In this document: positions 1 to 13,020 of the stretch, one piece after another
How the letters are laid out: the number at the start of each line of letters is the position of its first letter
Numbering within the stretch: the first letter of the stretch is position 1
Assembly (NCBI GenBank): GCA_008508345.1
Contig: QNGE01003044.1
Span: forward strand, 1-64,000
Direction of reading: 5' to 3'
Length of the DNA: 64,000 nucleotides
Origin: Paragonimus westermani
Lineage: Eukaryota; Platyhelminthes; Trematoda; Plagiorchiida; Troglotrematidae
Notes under the pieces: model-generated
What the model saw: only the letters and a program-made list of their open reading frames with translations
Told to the model about the DNA's origin: nothing
Databases searched by the model: none
Position numbers and translations under genes: made by a program

Positions 1-2281
1 GTGATGTTAAGGCAACAAACGTTACCGAACTCCTCTAAATCTCGTGACCTCGTTCCTGAGCCACGTCTTGTGTGACAGTTTTATCGATGATGAAGGCAAC
101 TTGCCGCGTTATTAAGATTTGTGCGGGCTGATCATTCACCACGGTTGTCCAAAACGAGGCCCTATTTTCTCTGGAAACCTGCTCCACGCCGAAAGAGAGA
201 AATGTCCAAGATGCGAAGCCGGTTTGGCATTGGCTCATGCAAAACATTCGCACCACACGGGTGTTTGTTAGGAGATTACGAGCTAGGACAACACGTTGGC
301 ACATGTGAGTACTGATTGAACTGGACGGGGTGGAGTGAAGTACGTAACGCATTCTACGAGTATCGTGTTTGTTTGCAAACTGACACCTGTAGGACTGTAA
401 ATGCTATAAGTGTGGGTAATTGATGGTGGTTTGAAATCCGTGATTTTATTTCATCGAAGGCATGTCGAACTTTTGAACTCCAGGTTGACTAATTCGATCT
501 GTGTATGCTCGGCCGTCTGTCTTTCCATCTGTATGTCTGGCTGTCTATCTCTCTGTTTCTGTATGAATCCGGTCCTGTGAAGCTATGTTGCAGCACGATA
601 GTCCCAGTTCATTTAACCGGACAACAGCCGAGCGCAACTTGTTCTGGACGAGTTTACCAAGCTGGAAACACCTCGCACTCCAAGAAAGTAACTAACTGGA
701 CGGCCTGCCAGTGGTCTGATAATTGAATAGCGCACTAAACTGAAAGTTATGTGGAAACACAGAACAACAAATGCGTGCGCTCATTTACATGGATGACATG
801 TGTCCGCACACATTGCACAGCAGTGTGTCATCATTCGCTCTGTTGACACGTTCCACAGAGTGGATATACACGGCGTCAATAGTCACTTCTGGTCTCCAGT
901 GATACTAGTGTCGAGGCTGTTCTTTAGTTCTTGAAAGTACCTATTATACTAATTACAAACCGAGGTGCTTCTTAAACAAACTCAAGCTTAAAATTAGCTT
1001 GGAAAATATACTTGACATTTTCAACACTAAGTGTTCAATAAACATGACAGCGATGCATCATGAACGGTGAAAGCGAAACTAGGCGTTCAAAACATACATT
1101 TGTAATGGAATGCATGACGACATCTCTGGGTTAGTTGTGTTCTGACAACCAGTCTTTCTTTAACACATCCGTCTCTCAGCGAAGACCATTATGAAACGAA
1201 CAGAAATTGTCAAACAATGTCTGAGAGATTAACCGAACGCAGGTGACATTTTCAGTTCTATTGTCCAGCTTTTGACGACAGCACCGATACCCCAGACACC
1301 ACCGAATTTGCAGTGTGTGTAATTTGACGAATCTCACCGGTTGACATTGTTCAGTAGTTGAACTGAAAGCGACACGCCGTTCACTTACTGTTGTGACATC
1401 TGGTCTCTTCATCGTGAACACTGGCGATCCTCCAGTAAATAAGCAATTCTTGGATCGATTTCTTATTTATGAGTACCTGATTCAGGGTTCGAAATAGTCA
1501 CCTGATTTCAATCAAATAGGAAAGCTAATCTTCCCAGTCTGTCATTTCAAATTGTATGTGGATGAAAAAGCCGACGTATTAGTGCACAAATGCTCCATAA
1601 CTGGATGTTCTGTCACCACATACTTATCCGAGTGTGCCTTCGAATTAATACTTACTTCATGTCAGATTACTCAGTCAATTATCACGTTGCAGTATGATTT
1701 CGGTAGCCGAATCCTTGATTTCATTTTTGTTGACTGAAGGATTATGGAAGCATTCAACTGAGATTCTGATTAACGAAGCTCGTCTTTCTACCTATGAGCA
1801 CTCACACCAAGTGATTAGAGGTGTATCCACCTACAACAGCCTCAGTTGTTCCATATTTAACCCGATTCTTACACGAACTCGGACTCCATATTGTTTGATT
1901 CACCACGAATCAGTTTCAAAAACCTTTCCACCTGGTGCAAGTTGCTGCTTCTAACAACGCCATAAGGAAGATGTATTAGCAAAACCAGTCGCGCCGCAAT
2001 CTAGTTTCGAAAAGCTGGTTGTCCTTCTGTTCCACATGATGTCCATGGTGTAGATAAATCAGAAAATTTTGTTCTGAATGAACGTAAACAGAACTGCTAG
2101 GCATGTCACTTAAAAGTTGAATGACTTCTTGTGCAATTCAGAATTCACTTCAGTTATAGCATGCCGGTTAATGAGAAAGTTCCACTCTTGCTTACAACAA
2201 CGCGTCACCGTGATAATTCACTTGGTCATTTTTTTTCTTATCACTGTTATTTGTTTCAACTAAATTATATTAATATTTCAG
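1..2281. other. non-coding stretch, nothing recognised
   Basis: Only short open frames occur on either strand (largest about 105 codons). None has a recognisable motif or a pair of convincing splice sites. I see no repeat shared with the rest of the window. Confidence 0.4.
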
Positions 2282-2421
2282 AGGTAATTCCAGTTAATGA
2301 AGTCTTTACGCCTATCTGTGTTGGAAAACTACTCGTGTCATTTCGTTCCTTTCCGGTTGGCCTTCATTTTAATAAACCACTCATGCTTGGTGATGGACGA
2401 CTGACGGCAAAACTCTCATGA
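2282..2421 (+). CDS. candidate terminal exon, unrecognised
   Basis: A pyrimidine/T-rich stretch ending in TATTTCAG at 2281 is followed by an open frame of about 46 codons ending in TGA at 2419-2421. It starts EVIPVNEVFTP and ends in LTAKLS. The acceptor is good, but no family is recognisable and no matching upstream exon was found, so this is only a splice-site-based guess. It could be intronic chance. Confidence 0.22.
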
Positions 2422-4998
2422 GCTTGAGCGCGATGGAAATCGTAACGAGTGCGCAAACAGCGTAGTCATTTTGGTATGTACAATGCGTGATACATCGGAC
2501 TTGTCTCTCCAACATCACAATGCAGACTAGTGGAGTGGAAGTTGAATTCTCTCGTATAATTCAGACGAGAGATGGTGGCTCGTCATGACATTCCGTTTTC
2601 GACAGCGCTCATTCTGACAATCAGTTATCGAAGCTCTGTCCAAATAATGTCAATTCATCTCGGTCCCAGACACTACTACCTCTGGTCAGCTTCCACACGC
2701 ATCTTAAAACTATGAGGGTCATTGTTTGGTTTACGGGAATCAAATTCAGTTCACTGTTGGTAAGCGGGCGACAAAATATTTGTACAATCACCCAGTCGAC
2801 ATGGAGAAGCTCTGGCACAGTCTGCAATCAGGTCGGCTCCAATACACTATCTTTCACCTTTAGGGACTCCACTTTCGGTGATCCCCGGGGTGTTCGGACT
2901 GATTTCACCAGGGTTATGCTTGTCATCAAAGGTTGGTTTTACGATACGAAAACAATTCCACCTGAAGGGCACTCAACTATAACATTGCCGAAGAAAAGTA
3001 AAACACGGCTGTCGTCAATTGGCTTGCGTCCTCTGACGATTTTGTCGCTTACCAAGGCAAATCAAAGATGTGAACATTACACGTAACCTATTAAAACAGT
3101 GCGTTCAAATGTGTGAGTTGTACTGTGTCCTATGATATTCAGTATTCCCGCTATCAATTTCTGAAGTTCGGGATATTACGAAAGGATTTTCGCTATTGAT
3201 TATCTGTGATATGGGTGGAACAAGAGGTACGTTTTCTTAACGAATTACGCTGTTGAAAATGTGATTCCAAATAAGGGAACCGCAACCGGAATAGAGTTTT
3301 GTCAAACTAACTACAAGCGGTCTCAACTAGTACTCATCGGCAACACAGTTAATAACGATATCACACGTAGACGCCTCTGAACATTTAGCAAGACAGTGTT
3401 TTACCTGAACATGCTTTCACAAGTACTACTTCTCTTAGACTGAACGCGCTTGCTTATCATTTTGGACACGGGGTCGCGTCTTATTATAGGTGTCCATTGT
3501 GCCTACGTCCATCAGATTATCTAAGACAGTTGTAATCAATATCAGCACGTCCCATCAGTTGGCCAACTCCGGTCATTCCGAATTAACCAAATTTCGATCA
3601 AGATGAGCTTAGCATCTTTACTGTATTACGTCGAGCACTGATTGATACAATTATGCGGATGTCCATCACTCTTGCATGTACACCGTTTCTGCGTAGGTAT
3701 CAAACTAGACAAACTACTGTCTTTGCTGCAAACCTATCACTCTTAACACCGTTCAAACAATGTTATGAATGCACTCGGCAAACAGACAGTAGACGTCTTT
3801 TTGACCAGTCGGAATAAATACGATCAGTCTAACTATTCATTATTCCTAAGATAGTTTTGTCTACTCAGGAGGCAAGCAATGTATCACAATCAGAATTAAC
3901 AGCCAGATTGTCGTTTATGTGCATTTGCTAATAGGTTCAATCAGGACATCCTTAGAAACTGCGTTATGCCTAGATGCATCAAAATCTGCTCAGTTTCACT
4001 TTTCAAAAGATGGAAACCGAAACTTAAGTAATCGCCACGCCCACTGATTAAAAGGCGATTTACGCAATGTTTACTTAGTACCTCCTCTTCCCAACACCTT
4101 GTCGTGGCATATCCAAGAACAACTGGTTGACAAACGAGATCGTTGGCTTTTCCAACCGTAAAATAATCAGGTCAGCCTGAACCGATGATGGGCTTTCTGC
4201 ATCCCCAGAGAGGTAGATTTTCAGACTATTGTCAATTGCCAAGTTCACCGAATAGAGGACACTCAGCCAAGTGTGCCCAGTTGTTAAAATATTGATATTG
4301 CTCTTGGATAAGACAGTGAATGTCAGCAATCATCGTTAGTTGTAAAAAGGAACCCACTGGTTTAATTTTGTGATTAATCCCTGAATACGATATCTGAGCT
4401 TATGTCGGAGTCGGGTCAAATAAGATGAAACAGAATTAAAGATAGCCGGTTGCATGCAACGTGTCGTTAGTTCTCTGCTGTTTGGTTGTTATGTCCAAAG
4501 TTTCCCCGGCCTTTTATTGAAGCGGTTTGTAAATCGTAATGAGAAACCAATGAGTATGCAAGTAAACATTATTCAACGGTTCTCTCATTGCACAACAAAC
4601 ATATTTCACTGTGGACAAGAAAAGATGAGCCATTCCTTAGATCAGACGCTCGTCAAGCGCAATAGAAGGCGAATTTCAACGGAAACTCCACTTAACCTTC
4701 AGAATTCAAATAAGCCTCGGACTGTTTAAACAGCATTTCCAAAGGTATCGGTTAAAACGGTGTTATTCTACTGAATGCAGAATACAACGTTGAAGATAAC
4801 TCTGATTCACAATGAAGCTGCTGTACCCACGCCACCACACTGAATCTGATGTCGGTGGTTTGACGTAAATCTATTTTCAAAATAAGACGTAAACAGATAA
4901 GGTGGTACTATCAGAGCAACTCTTACTACACAGGCAGTTTGGAATTTAGGGACGTCGGTGATCTCAGTACACGTGCAAATAAATGTATCCACTGGAAT
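2422..4998. other. non-coding stretch, nothing recognised
   Basis: Scattered open frames of 60-124 codons, the longest at 2712-3086 on the plus strand, show no motif I recognise. No tandem or inverted repeats were noticed. Confidence 0.35.
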
Positions 4999-6170
4999 CT
5001 AGTGGACATTTGGGATAATCCTACTAAAGAAAGGCAGTTGTATCAGGCAGTCTTCGCACACTGAGTAATGCAGAAAACCACAAAAATCAATAGTTTGGTT
5101 ACATGGAATGTTAGTGCAACAAGAGGACGGTTTTAGAGATCTGACAATAAGTTTAAGTCCATCAGACAGCAAATCAAGGAAGGCAACCGGTGAGCAACAC
5201 ATCCAGTGGAGAAACCAGATGCCTAGATTAATCGATTGACCAATTCGTATGGAAGGTTGAGGAATTCTGCTCTTCACAACCCAAAAAGGAATTCTTCGGA
5301 TCTTGTTGAGAGCATATTGAGAGCACGAAAAGTCCATGCTATCAGACAAAACAATCGAAATATACTTAATACAAAGCGATTGAAATGTGAGTTTTTTGGT
5401 ATCTATTCGAATCCAATCAACGTTAAGCCTTACCAGCGATAACAAAGTTATGGAGAACATGTGACTCAGAAGTGTATGTTGTAACCTGAAATGTGTAACT
5501 GGTAACGTCATTCTTAAATGCGTGGACGAATGGGCCGTTGATCGTTGAAGGCTCGACCAATCAGCAAGAGTTCGGGGCACACAGGAGGCCTTAAAGCGCA
5601 CATAACAGTGTTCATAATTTGCACGAATGACCCGTATTAGAAAGTTTCCCATTCTTATCAACTTTCGTTGGTGGGAATAACATCCACACAGGTGGTTGAA
5701 AGATAATCTTAGGCATTCAGACCCACTTGGTAGCTCAAATAAGCTGCTCCGCAGATCAAGAAGAGAAATATCGGTTGGGTATTTGCTGCCCATCACCACG
5801 TCATCTGCATAATTACTAACAACTGTGTGATGTTCGATTGGCAAGAGTGCCTTATAGGTGAAACTAAGAAAGCCGGAAGGATTGAGATTTATAGAATACC
5901 AGAGGCGATGGTGAATGGCAGTACAGTCTTTGCATCAAAATGAATAGATTGACATCGATTCGTACACTATTTGAGTAGATTCTCGAGTGCTGAATTTTGA
6001 CATCCAGCCCCTTTGAGTTTTCTGCGATTGGCAATGTAAAAACAGATCCAACTTGATTTTCCACAAAAGTCACTCGACCACTCTACTAGCTTCCAATCTG
6101 TCCTTACGTGTTTGAACAACCACTCTATCGACATTGCAGTTTTACTCATTTCGTTAACCTGCCTAATCAC
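4999..6170 (-). pseudogene. decayed non-LTR retrotransposon reverse transcriptase (CR1/Jockey-like)
   Basis: The minus strand has a 281-codon open frame (4999-5844), long for this sequence. Near its start is NYADDVVMGS (about 5790-5825), which matches the reverse-transcriptase catalytic box (F/Y-A-D-D). The residues just before it resemble the usual PLLF..YI..LP lead-in, and LRLSFN follows where these elements normally have an LN/KC motif. Reading upstream (5845-6170), fragments such as LVEWSSDFCGKSSW resemble the W-ISDFL-GR segment before the PQG motif, but split over shifted frames with stops. This suggests a dead copy missing its N-terminal endonuclease. The subfamily is uncertain, and the downstream part of the 281-codon frame is only loosely like known elements. 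Confidence 0.5.
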
Positions 6171-7910
6171 TGTCCATTGCGTTCATCACCATTTAGCATA
6201 GATTAACTGTGTACGTTTTGGAAATTTATCTGCATGTAAGTGAGTCATTTCCGGTTAGGAGCTTCCCCTACTTTAATTCCTAATAAAGTCAGGTTGTTAT
6301 GATTGACTGACACTCAGATGCATCGCTAGATGATGCATTGCTTTAATGGACTGACAATGGGTTTGGAGAGCAAACGTAAGTACTGAAAGACTCCCAGTTT
6401 GTTGAATGAAACCAAACGCTTGAAAACGCTTCTAACATTTCAAAGGACAACAACTACAGGGCTACACAAACTTAGCACTACAAAACCGGGTTAGAAATGG
6501 ATCCCTACAAGTTATGACTCGTCAACTGGGAAACGAAATGGTATGGAAATTGAATTGTTTATCCCGCTGAGTTTGTTACTGAGGCTTGCTTAACTGGAAG
6601 AGTTCAGTGAAAAACTGAACAATCAAAACTAGGCAGAATACAATGCTTCACTCCCCTCCACTAAAATAATAAACAATTTCTCACCGTTTTATCAACAATC
6701 AGAATAAAACAGCCTGTCAGGTTGGCCCTGCTAAGGGACTTGACTGCAAAATCTGTGACAGGCCTGACCACTTCACTTAGTGTAATCAAACTTGCCAAGT
6801 TCCTAGTAGCGAAAACAAAGTTCCATAACATGGCTATTGACAGAACATACGCATATTGTGAGCAAGGATACATTCAGTTATCAGAAACAAGTTTCTTTCA
6901 CCTGGACAACAACCTTGAGGCAAAACACGTAAGTTTTATTGAGCTCAGTCAAACTCCTGGCTGCAACTGTCATGGACAGAATTTTGCAGGAAATATCTCC
7001 CTCATTACCTTCATTATGAGGTCAATTTATTGCGATTGCAACGGTTACAGTTCGCCGACGGAGCATTGAAACCACAACCTCCAGTCAACCGTCTCCATGT
7101 TAATATGCTGCGAAACAACGTTTTGTGATAACTGCAGTTAGGTTACACAATTAGCCAGAATAACAATTCCACCCAGTCGAGTCCGAATCATGCCGAATTC
7201 GCGCAGATTGGTTTCCTCGTAGTTGTTCAGCAAGGCGCATATTGCCCAAGACAAACATTTCTATGCCCTTGTTGGTACCCGTTTGAATTGATGTCCACGT
7301 CCCTTTTATTCTTCTTGGCTTGCTAATATAACTGAGACCGTAACCGATTTGATACCGTCTTTGAATGGGTTGGGCTTTCAATGGAATACTTGTTAACCGG
7401 TCATAATTTAATGTTGTCCTGATTTTAAGGTAACTATTGCGGATAGGACACAATACGAATGTAGAATGTGATATGCAGCCCTTGACTAGTCAAAGTCTAC
7501 CTCATCAGTGAATAGGCTCATCGATCTGAGACCAAACATAATCGTCACACAAACATTAAAAATTAAGTTAGATCGTTTGAAGACCAGTTTTTGTTTTAAG
7601 TCTTTAGGTAGTTTTTGTGTTATGTATATATCTGTCCTGTGCAGCGCCTCAGACCTTCCATTGCAATTTCGGCTAATCTCAGAGCTAACAGGGATAAGAT
7701 TTTGTATATGTCTCAAATCGGGTATTCAGCTTAAACATCTCAGACGTATGACTGAAATTCTCTTTCACTGTGCTCTATCATGTCTTCACCGACGAACATT
7801 CATTAATGACTATAGCACTTGGAATTATCAGTCCATTGTGTTACATTTTCTGAGTCATGCGTTTGATCTGAAACTGTAGTTAACGAATTGATAAGTCGGA
7901 TATTTTTCAG
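6171..7910. other. non-coding stretch with unrecognised ORFs
   Basis: Plus-strand frames at 6722-7069 (115 codons) and 7508-7879 (123 codons) have no motif I know and are crossed by open frames on the other strand. I do not call them genes. Confidence 0.35.
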
Positions 7911-8018
7911 ACATGGTGAAGTACGTGGTTCGGATTCAGCGGTCAGCGTTAAGTGGAAGTACACAATCGTGGTCGTTGCATTTCCTCAAGTGTGGGTACC
8001 AGATGGACTTCGACCACA
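7911..8018 (+). CDS. candidate internal exon, unrecognised
   Basis: A strong acceptor (GATATTTTTCAG ending at 7910) and a donor (GTGAGTAAAG starting at 8019) flank 108 bp that is open in one frame: 1 nt, 35 codons, then 2 nt. The encoded residues begin HGEVRGSDSAV and include a hydrophobic YTIVVVAF run near the middle. The splice sites make this one of the better exon candidates on the plus strand. No partner exon or family was recognised. Confidence 0.38.
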
Positions 8019-9559
8019 GTGAGTAAAGTAAGACCGCATGTTTCTTGAAAGCACATTCGCAAGTTGGTTTTGTCATTCATTTCTGGCTCAGTTCAATGTG
8101 TAGTTCGATGTGAGTTTGAGGAAATTCAACTGGAACTGCGTGCAAACTCAAGTTTCTGGAATGTCCAATTTTTTATAAGCTACGTTATCATAAGTAGTAT
8201 GTGATTATCAGTCAGCAATTAGTATCCACGAAGTGAAATACTACATTCAAATGGATTCCTTTATCGGTGAATGAGCGCTTGTATTTAAACAATGTTGGTT
8301 TTCTACCCATGCAAATATTTCGAATTTGGAGCTTGTAATCCCAAATAACAAAGAGTTGTATATGATTGACGCTTCTTTCGTAGGATAATTTTGGTGTAAC
8401 TCGTGAATAAACTTGCAACCGTATTCCACACCCTGTGACCTTATTTCTCGTTAGATTATGGTCTACAATTAATACGCATCATTCGTTTTCTTTTGTATAT
8501 TTGCACTTTTAAAGCACCCTCAAACGTCCACACTATGTCTCTTTGGTGGCGCAACTATTCACTTCATATCGGGGAACACTATTCTCATATGGAGTCTCTG
8601 ACCTACTTGAGTTTCAAGCTCACAACGGGCATTCTAATATTTGCTTAATTGCTTGCCTTAATCTACACAATCCGCGGCACTTTTCTGTCATCTTTTATGA
8701 CCATACACATAAGCGGTTACTTAAAATTAGTGCTACCTGCCTACCTGATACAGTTAAACTAGTTCTTCTGAAACTATTGCACTTTGTTACAAACTTTTCA
8801 TAACTCACTCTGATTATTTGCACCCAGTACTTACAGTTCGGGTTCCCTGTCTCTTCGCCATCAGTCTGTTAGACATACTGAACGTCATGTCCACAAAGTG
8901 CTCCCATGTAAACCTAAGTGGTTCACTCCCACCTCTCGGACCTTATTTTATGCAGCGCTCACTTGTAAATTGGTCAGTTTTCAGTTCATTCAAATGCAGC
9001 ACTATCAATCCTGACTGGGCTGCTGTGGTCCTCTGTGGGTATATCCAAACGATCACGTCAAAATGCGACCGCAGCTGTTGCATTTTGGATTGTTGTGTTG
9101 AAGGACAGTAGGAGAATTAGTTCAATTCCATGAATGTCTGCACCGTAAAGGATTTTTCCTGCGTGTGTCAGGCTGATCCATATTAAAACAGCAGGCATCC
9201 TCGCTCGCAGCATCAATCAAAAACTGGAACAAAATACATTTGCATATTTCCACAGCAATTGGGGAGTATGGATGAAGCACGCAAGTAGACGACCATCCCG
9301 CTTATCCTCAAAGTTCAGTCACGCTAACATCGTCAAACCGTTATACAGGCATCCTAGACACGTTCGCACGCTACGAGGCATACAAAATACATGTACAACC
9401 AGCATACAATATGTGTGCGTTTCAGTAAACCTTTAACTTCGTCGTGTTCAGGTGATCAACAACGAAACCAAATACAAAAAGTCGTTCATCTGTGACCAGT
9501 AACAAACAATGGAAGTTAAGTGATGAGTTATTAATCCTCGACACACACGATGAAGAGAT
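8019..9559. other. non-coding stretch, nothing recognised
   Basis: Open frames at 8543-8803 and 8818-9111 (plus) carry no recognisable domain. The latter is cysteine-rich, but an exon-like reading also exists on the opposite strand, so neither is called. Confidence 0.35.
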
Positions 9560-9765
9560 CATCCTAACTTAATCAAAAACACAAGTTGTATGTTTGTACA
9601 TACATGTAGCTATTTTTAGCTGTTAGTTCCTTTTCATCCCTTTCTCTTTCCTTCTCTCGTCCTATTCAGGGTTCACTTTTCTCTTTCTACATGGTTGTGT
9701 GGCGATTAAGTGTCAGTAAGATACATTGATGTAACACTTTGGTGACGACGATGATCGAAGACCCT
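9560..9765 (+). mobile_element. 3' tail of a non-LTR retrotransposon
   Basis: The order of blocks (a TCCCTTTCTC-type pyrimidine tract, a GGGTTCACTTTTC-like segment, GGCGATTAAG, then TTGATGTAACACTTTGG and a GACGACGATGAT tail) matches the tail after the LINE fragments at 45340-46005 and its mirror at 53790-54455. This copy is diverged and has no coding part, so it is probably a 5'-truncated insertion. Confidence 0.45.
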
Positions 9766-10678
9766 GTGCACAGGGCAAGCCATCAGCACACGTGTTAATC
9801 ACCACACGCTCTTCGTGCAGTGAAATTGCGTTCCACCAGGCAGTGAAAAGTAATTTTATGGGGACATGTTACGTCAATCTAAGCAAAGTTTGAGGGTAAC
9901 CCCTGGGACTAAACAGTTGTATTTTCTATCCTCGTTTTCCCTACAGATGGCACATTTGCAGCTTTGGATATGTTTGTGCAACTTTCGTGATCAGAAAGCA
10001 CTGGCTTAGGATACACTGTGCACTGCTTCCGTCGACAGCTCGTGATAAATCACTTTTGCTCATGTTTCTGAATAACGTGCACAAGGACGTGTTTACCGAT
10101 AGTGCCGTACAATGTAGTTCCTTCGTTTTCCGTGATTTCGTTCAGGATGGCAAATCCACTTCGAAAAATACTGCACGCTCATTAGAGGTCAAGCGCACAA
10201 GTAACACAAAGCTAACAGTTTATAATTTGCTGTCATGAAATAGAGGCTCTCATTTCTTTAAAGTTCGGGTTTCATAGAAAATTTTACGTACACATATATA
10301 TGTGCACCTGGCTTGTAACTGAACAGTTGTCATTCTTCACAATTTCGTATCTTAATTATACTGATATCATAGAGAGAGACGCGGTCACTTTTAAAACAAT
10401 CTGAGCTAACTACTTTCAGCACGGTCAGGTGTGGCTGGAAAGAAAGCTGTTCTGATGTTTTGTTTAATAAACTCCACTCACAATTCCGTGGATTGGAAAT
10501 AAGCAATATGGTGTAAAGTAAAATTCAATCATTTAAGTAACAGAAAAAAAAGAAAGAAAGTGAATGCGTTGTGACATGTGTACTTGTTTACTTCTAATTT
10601 AGAAGTGAAGTACGAATAAAACAGTATGCTATATGATGTGATAATAACGGTTACCGAATGAAGATGTGAGTCTGGGAA
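9766..10678. other. likely 3' flank or 3' UTR of the NTR gene
   Basis: This lies downstream of the stop codon of the minus-strand NTR-domain gene. No clear minus-strand AATAAA was seen close to the stop. A purine tract (AAAAAAAAGAAAGAAAG) lies near 10543-10560. Confidence 0.3.
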
Positions 10679-11248
10679 TCACCGTAACCACGGTAACAGA
10701 GTTTGCGGTGAAAACAATTCTTTTTCCGTTTCAATGATTACGTCTTGGCGTGGTTTGTAGCTATCTATTGAAAAACTGTTTCCTTTTCCAGTGTTCTTGT
10801 TTCTGGAAGCAACACGAGGTACGCGAAATTGATCAATGTGGGTGTGACCTCCTGTCTGAGGCTCAGTAACTATATGCTTTGACCATGAGCTCTGACTGCG
10901 CCTGACGAGCGCTCGACGATTGTTTGCACGCAATGATGATCTGCTTGTTGCTGTTCGACTGTGAGCAACACCATCCACCGATATCCTCGGCTGCGTTAAC
11001 TGGCTTGCCCTGACTTGTCTTCGCGATGCAAATCTCTTGTTTAGTTTGTCATCATCAAGCAATAAATCAACAGATAGTTGTTGTGATTGGTCACGTTGTC
11101 CGGCAAATGACTTTGATTTTTTATCTGGAACAAGTGTACTGGCTTCCGAAAGACTAAGATGACAAAGCTTCGGATTGCGGCGACGAATCGCGCGAATTGC
11201 TCGCTTTAAAGCAGAACCCGGATGTCTGATTCGGGAAAGATGCTCCAC
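10679..11248 (-). CDS. NTR-domain secreted protein (sFRP/netrin-like), last exon
   Basis: This is the terminal exon on the minus strand. The acceptor (TTTTAATTTTCAAG) ends just before 11248, and the exon opens in phase 0 with V-E-H-L-S. That continues the preceding exon, which ends in phase 0 with KLLQ. The first 30 or so residues (ending RRRNPKLC) supply the basic helix and last cysteine expected at the end of an NTR module. About 160 further residues are basic and Ser/Arg/Gln-rich without hydrophobic segments, and the frame stops at TGA (10679-10681). Long basic tails occur in some secreted Frizzled-related proteins and would favour binding to heparan sulphate; that role is inference. The three-exon model is supported by matching phases and by the cysteine pattern. 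Confidence 0.62.
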   Translation of the reverse strand: MEHLSRIRHPGSALKRAIRAIRRRNPKLCHLSLSEASTLVPDKKSKSFAGQRDQSQQLSVDLLLDDDKLNKRFASRRQVRASQLTQPRISVDGVAHSRTATSRSSLRANNRRALVRRSQSSWSKHIVTEPQTGGHTHIDQFRVPRVASRNKNTGKGNSFSIDSYKPRQDVIIETEKELFSPQTLLPWLR

Positions 11249-12202
11249 CTTGAAAATTAAAAGTGAAACGTTTGTAGACTACTGTAGGTTCTTCGTCATC
11301 TTTCAAGACCGTTTCAGTAAAACGAATTCCATTATGAAGTTACAAGGAAAACAAAAAGAATGTACAAAATCTGTTAAACTTGAAGCCCTACCTGCCCGGG
11401 TTTTGATCCGTAATAGACTAGTGTGTGAATGTACTTGATTTTTGAGTTTCAGCCATTTGATTATTCTTGACTTTGTCCACTATTATGTGTGGCAGTTGAA
11501 GAAAACATGTAAAATATTGTTACTGTCTCATAAAACCGGTCTTCCGATTTCTTATTCGATTTCCTGAATTAATAACACCAATCGCAAAGGTGAAACATGC
11601 ACGTACGTAAAAGTATGTGTTCAAGTTAAATTTGTAGTTCGGTAGTTTCTTGTGGGGATCCGAATGAATTGAACACTCAGGACCCAAAACGCGCGTGACA
11701 GTGCCATATATATGCTGCACACTTCAATCAGGGCAAACGACCAATTAACAACTAGGTATATCACCATACAAGATTCTCCATTACATGTTGAAGCAAATCA
11801 CTTCGGTGCATTAGAATGTCCACCTAAGAATCATGGACAATACAGAAAGAATCCGATTGGCCAAACTAACCATAAGGAATAACCAATCCTAATTATGGCA
11901 CTTCGCATTGACTTTTTTGATAGAGGAAATGGTTTGAGTTATTCGACGGGTGTCAACGGATTTGCTTATTGATAACGGGGTTAGTGGTCGAAGTGAAGCA
12001 CAGATCATCTGACCCTGTTCCAACTAATTATCAAGCAGCGGGCAGTATTGGTTCCTTTGACAGGTATAGGGTTGCAAGTGGTTAGGGGTGTCTGTGAATC
12101 TCACGTCCAATATGAGTGAGGTTTAGGGTTGTGGTAGACTTCGAGTTTTAATGTGAGAGTGAACCAGTTTGTGGGAACATTCTAATTAGTTCTCTCGCAT
12201 AC
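11249..12202 (-). other. intron of the NTR gene, 3' part
   Basis: This is the 3' end of the 10.8-kb intron (11249-22036 in all). It holds no recognisable exon. A few GGTTAGGGG/GTTTAGGG-like words near 12070-12130 do not form a repeat array. Confidence 0.5.
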
Positions 12203-13020
12203 ATGGATGACGGACGCAAGTACTCTCACATCAGTCCCGAAACACGCAGACGTATTATCGAAGCATTCAAAAGAGGCGATGACTGGCGCGTACGCGTATG
12301 GTTACCCTTCTGAACGGTGTCAAGTGTAATGCCGCTTACACGTGGCTTCACGTGGATTGCGTCAGTTATGAAGCAAAGCGACGCAGAGGACATAGAAGTA
12401 GGATTCTGACAGAATCAGAGATCGATATGTTGGAGTAAACTTTCGTGGGCCCAACGATTACATTGCAATTTTTGAGATTGTGCATCAAGTCTGAGTTCGG
12501 GAAGAATTTATCGACCACAACGATTAGTCGATACTTGGGTGGCCGGTGCATAACTGTCATGATACTGTGCCGAGTACTGTTGGCTTGAACTCAGATGAGA
12601 ATTTGGAGCTACGGCGACTGTTTGCATGTCTACTGATGGAGGGTTGTACAAATGGAAAGACTATTTGCTGGATAGATGAGGCAAATTTTAATTTCCTCTG
12701 TACGAGGTCAACGGGACGTTCATTAAAATGAAGGAGGGCATACGTCTCTGCCAGGGCACCATTTAATAACTCATACTGGGTGATGAAACAGGCTTATTTC
12801 TTAATCTAATCCGTTGCGCCATCAGCCAAAGTACTCATTTCGGGACATGTTCCGCTACTTTCTGAGGTGGCTGGCTGTCTATTCTGATCAAGCAAACTCC
12901 GTTGCGGTTATAATCTAACATGCGGCGTGAATTTCTTGAAGTACTGGTTGCTATTGAAAAGGGATTTACAGTTGTCACGTCCACAAATTTCGCAAAAACG
13001 TATTGTCGTGTTGTGAAATC
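12203..13020 (+). pseudogene. Tc1/IS630-type DDE transposase, broken
   Basis: The reading starts at ATG 12203 with MDDGRKYSHISPETRRRIIE, a helix-turn-helix-like N-terminus of IS630/Tc1 relatives. It is frameshifted after about 31 residues. A second block (about 12320-12560) contains an in-frame stop and ends in ISRYLGGRCIT, a typical pre-catalytic segment. A third, shifted block (about 12570-12728) carries KTICWIDEANFNFLCTRS, where WIDE is the first catalytic Asp region of the DDE domain, and ends in GRSLK before a stop. Similarity after about 12780 is weak (possibly to about 13020). It has several frameshifts and stops, so it is inactive. It lies in the large NTR-gene intron, in the opposite orientation to the gene. 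Terminal inverted repeats were not identified. Confidence 0.68.

Noticed and set aside
2712..3086. 124-codon plus-strand frame
   Set aside because: No motif, no splice signals, and overlapping open frames on the other strand; likely chance.
12070..12130. TTAGGG-like words suggesting telomeric repeats
   Set aside because: Only scattered, imperfect occurrences; no tandem array.
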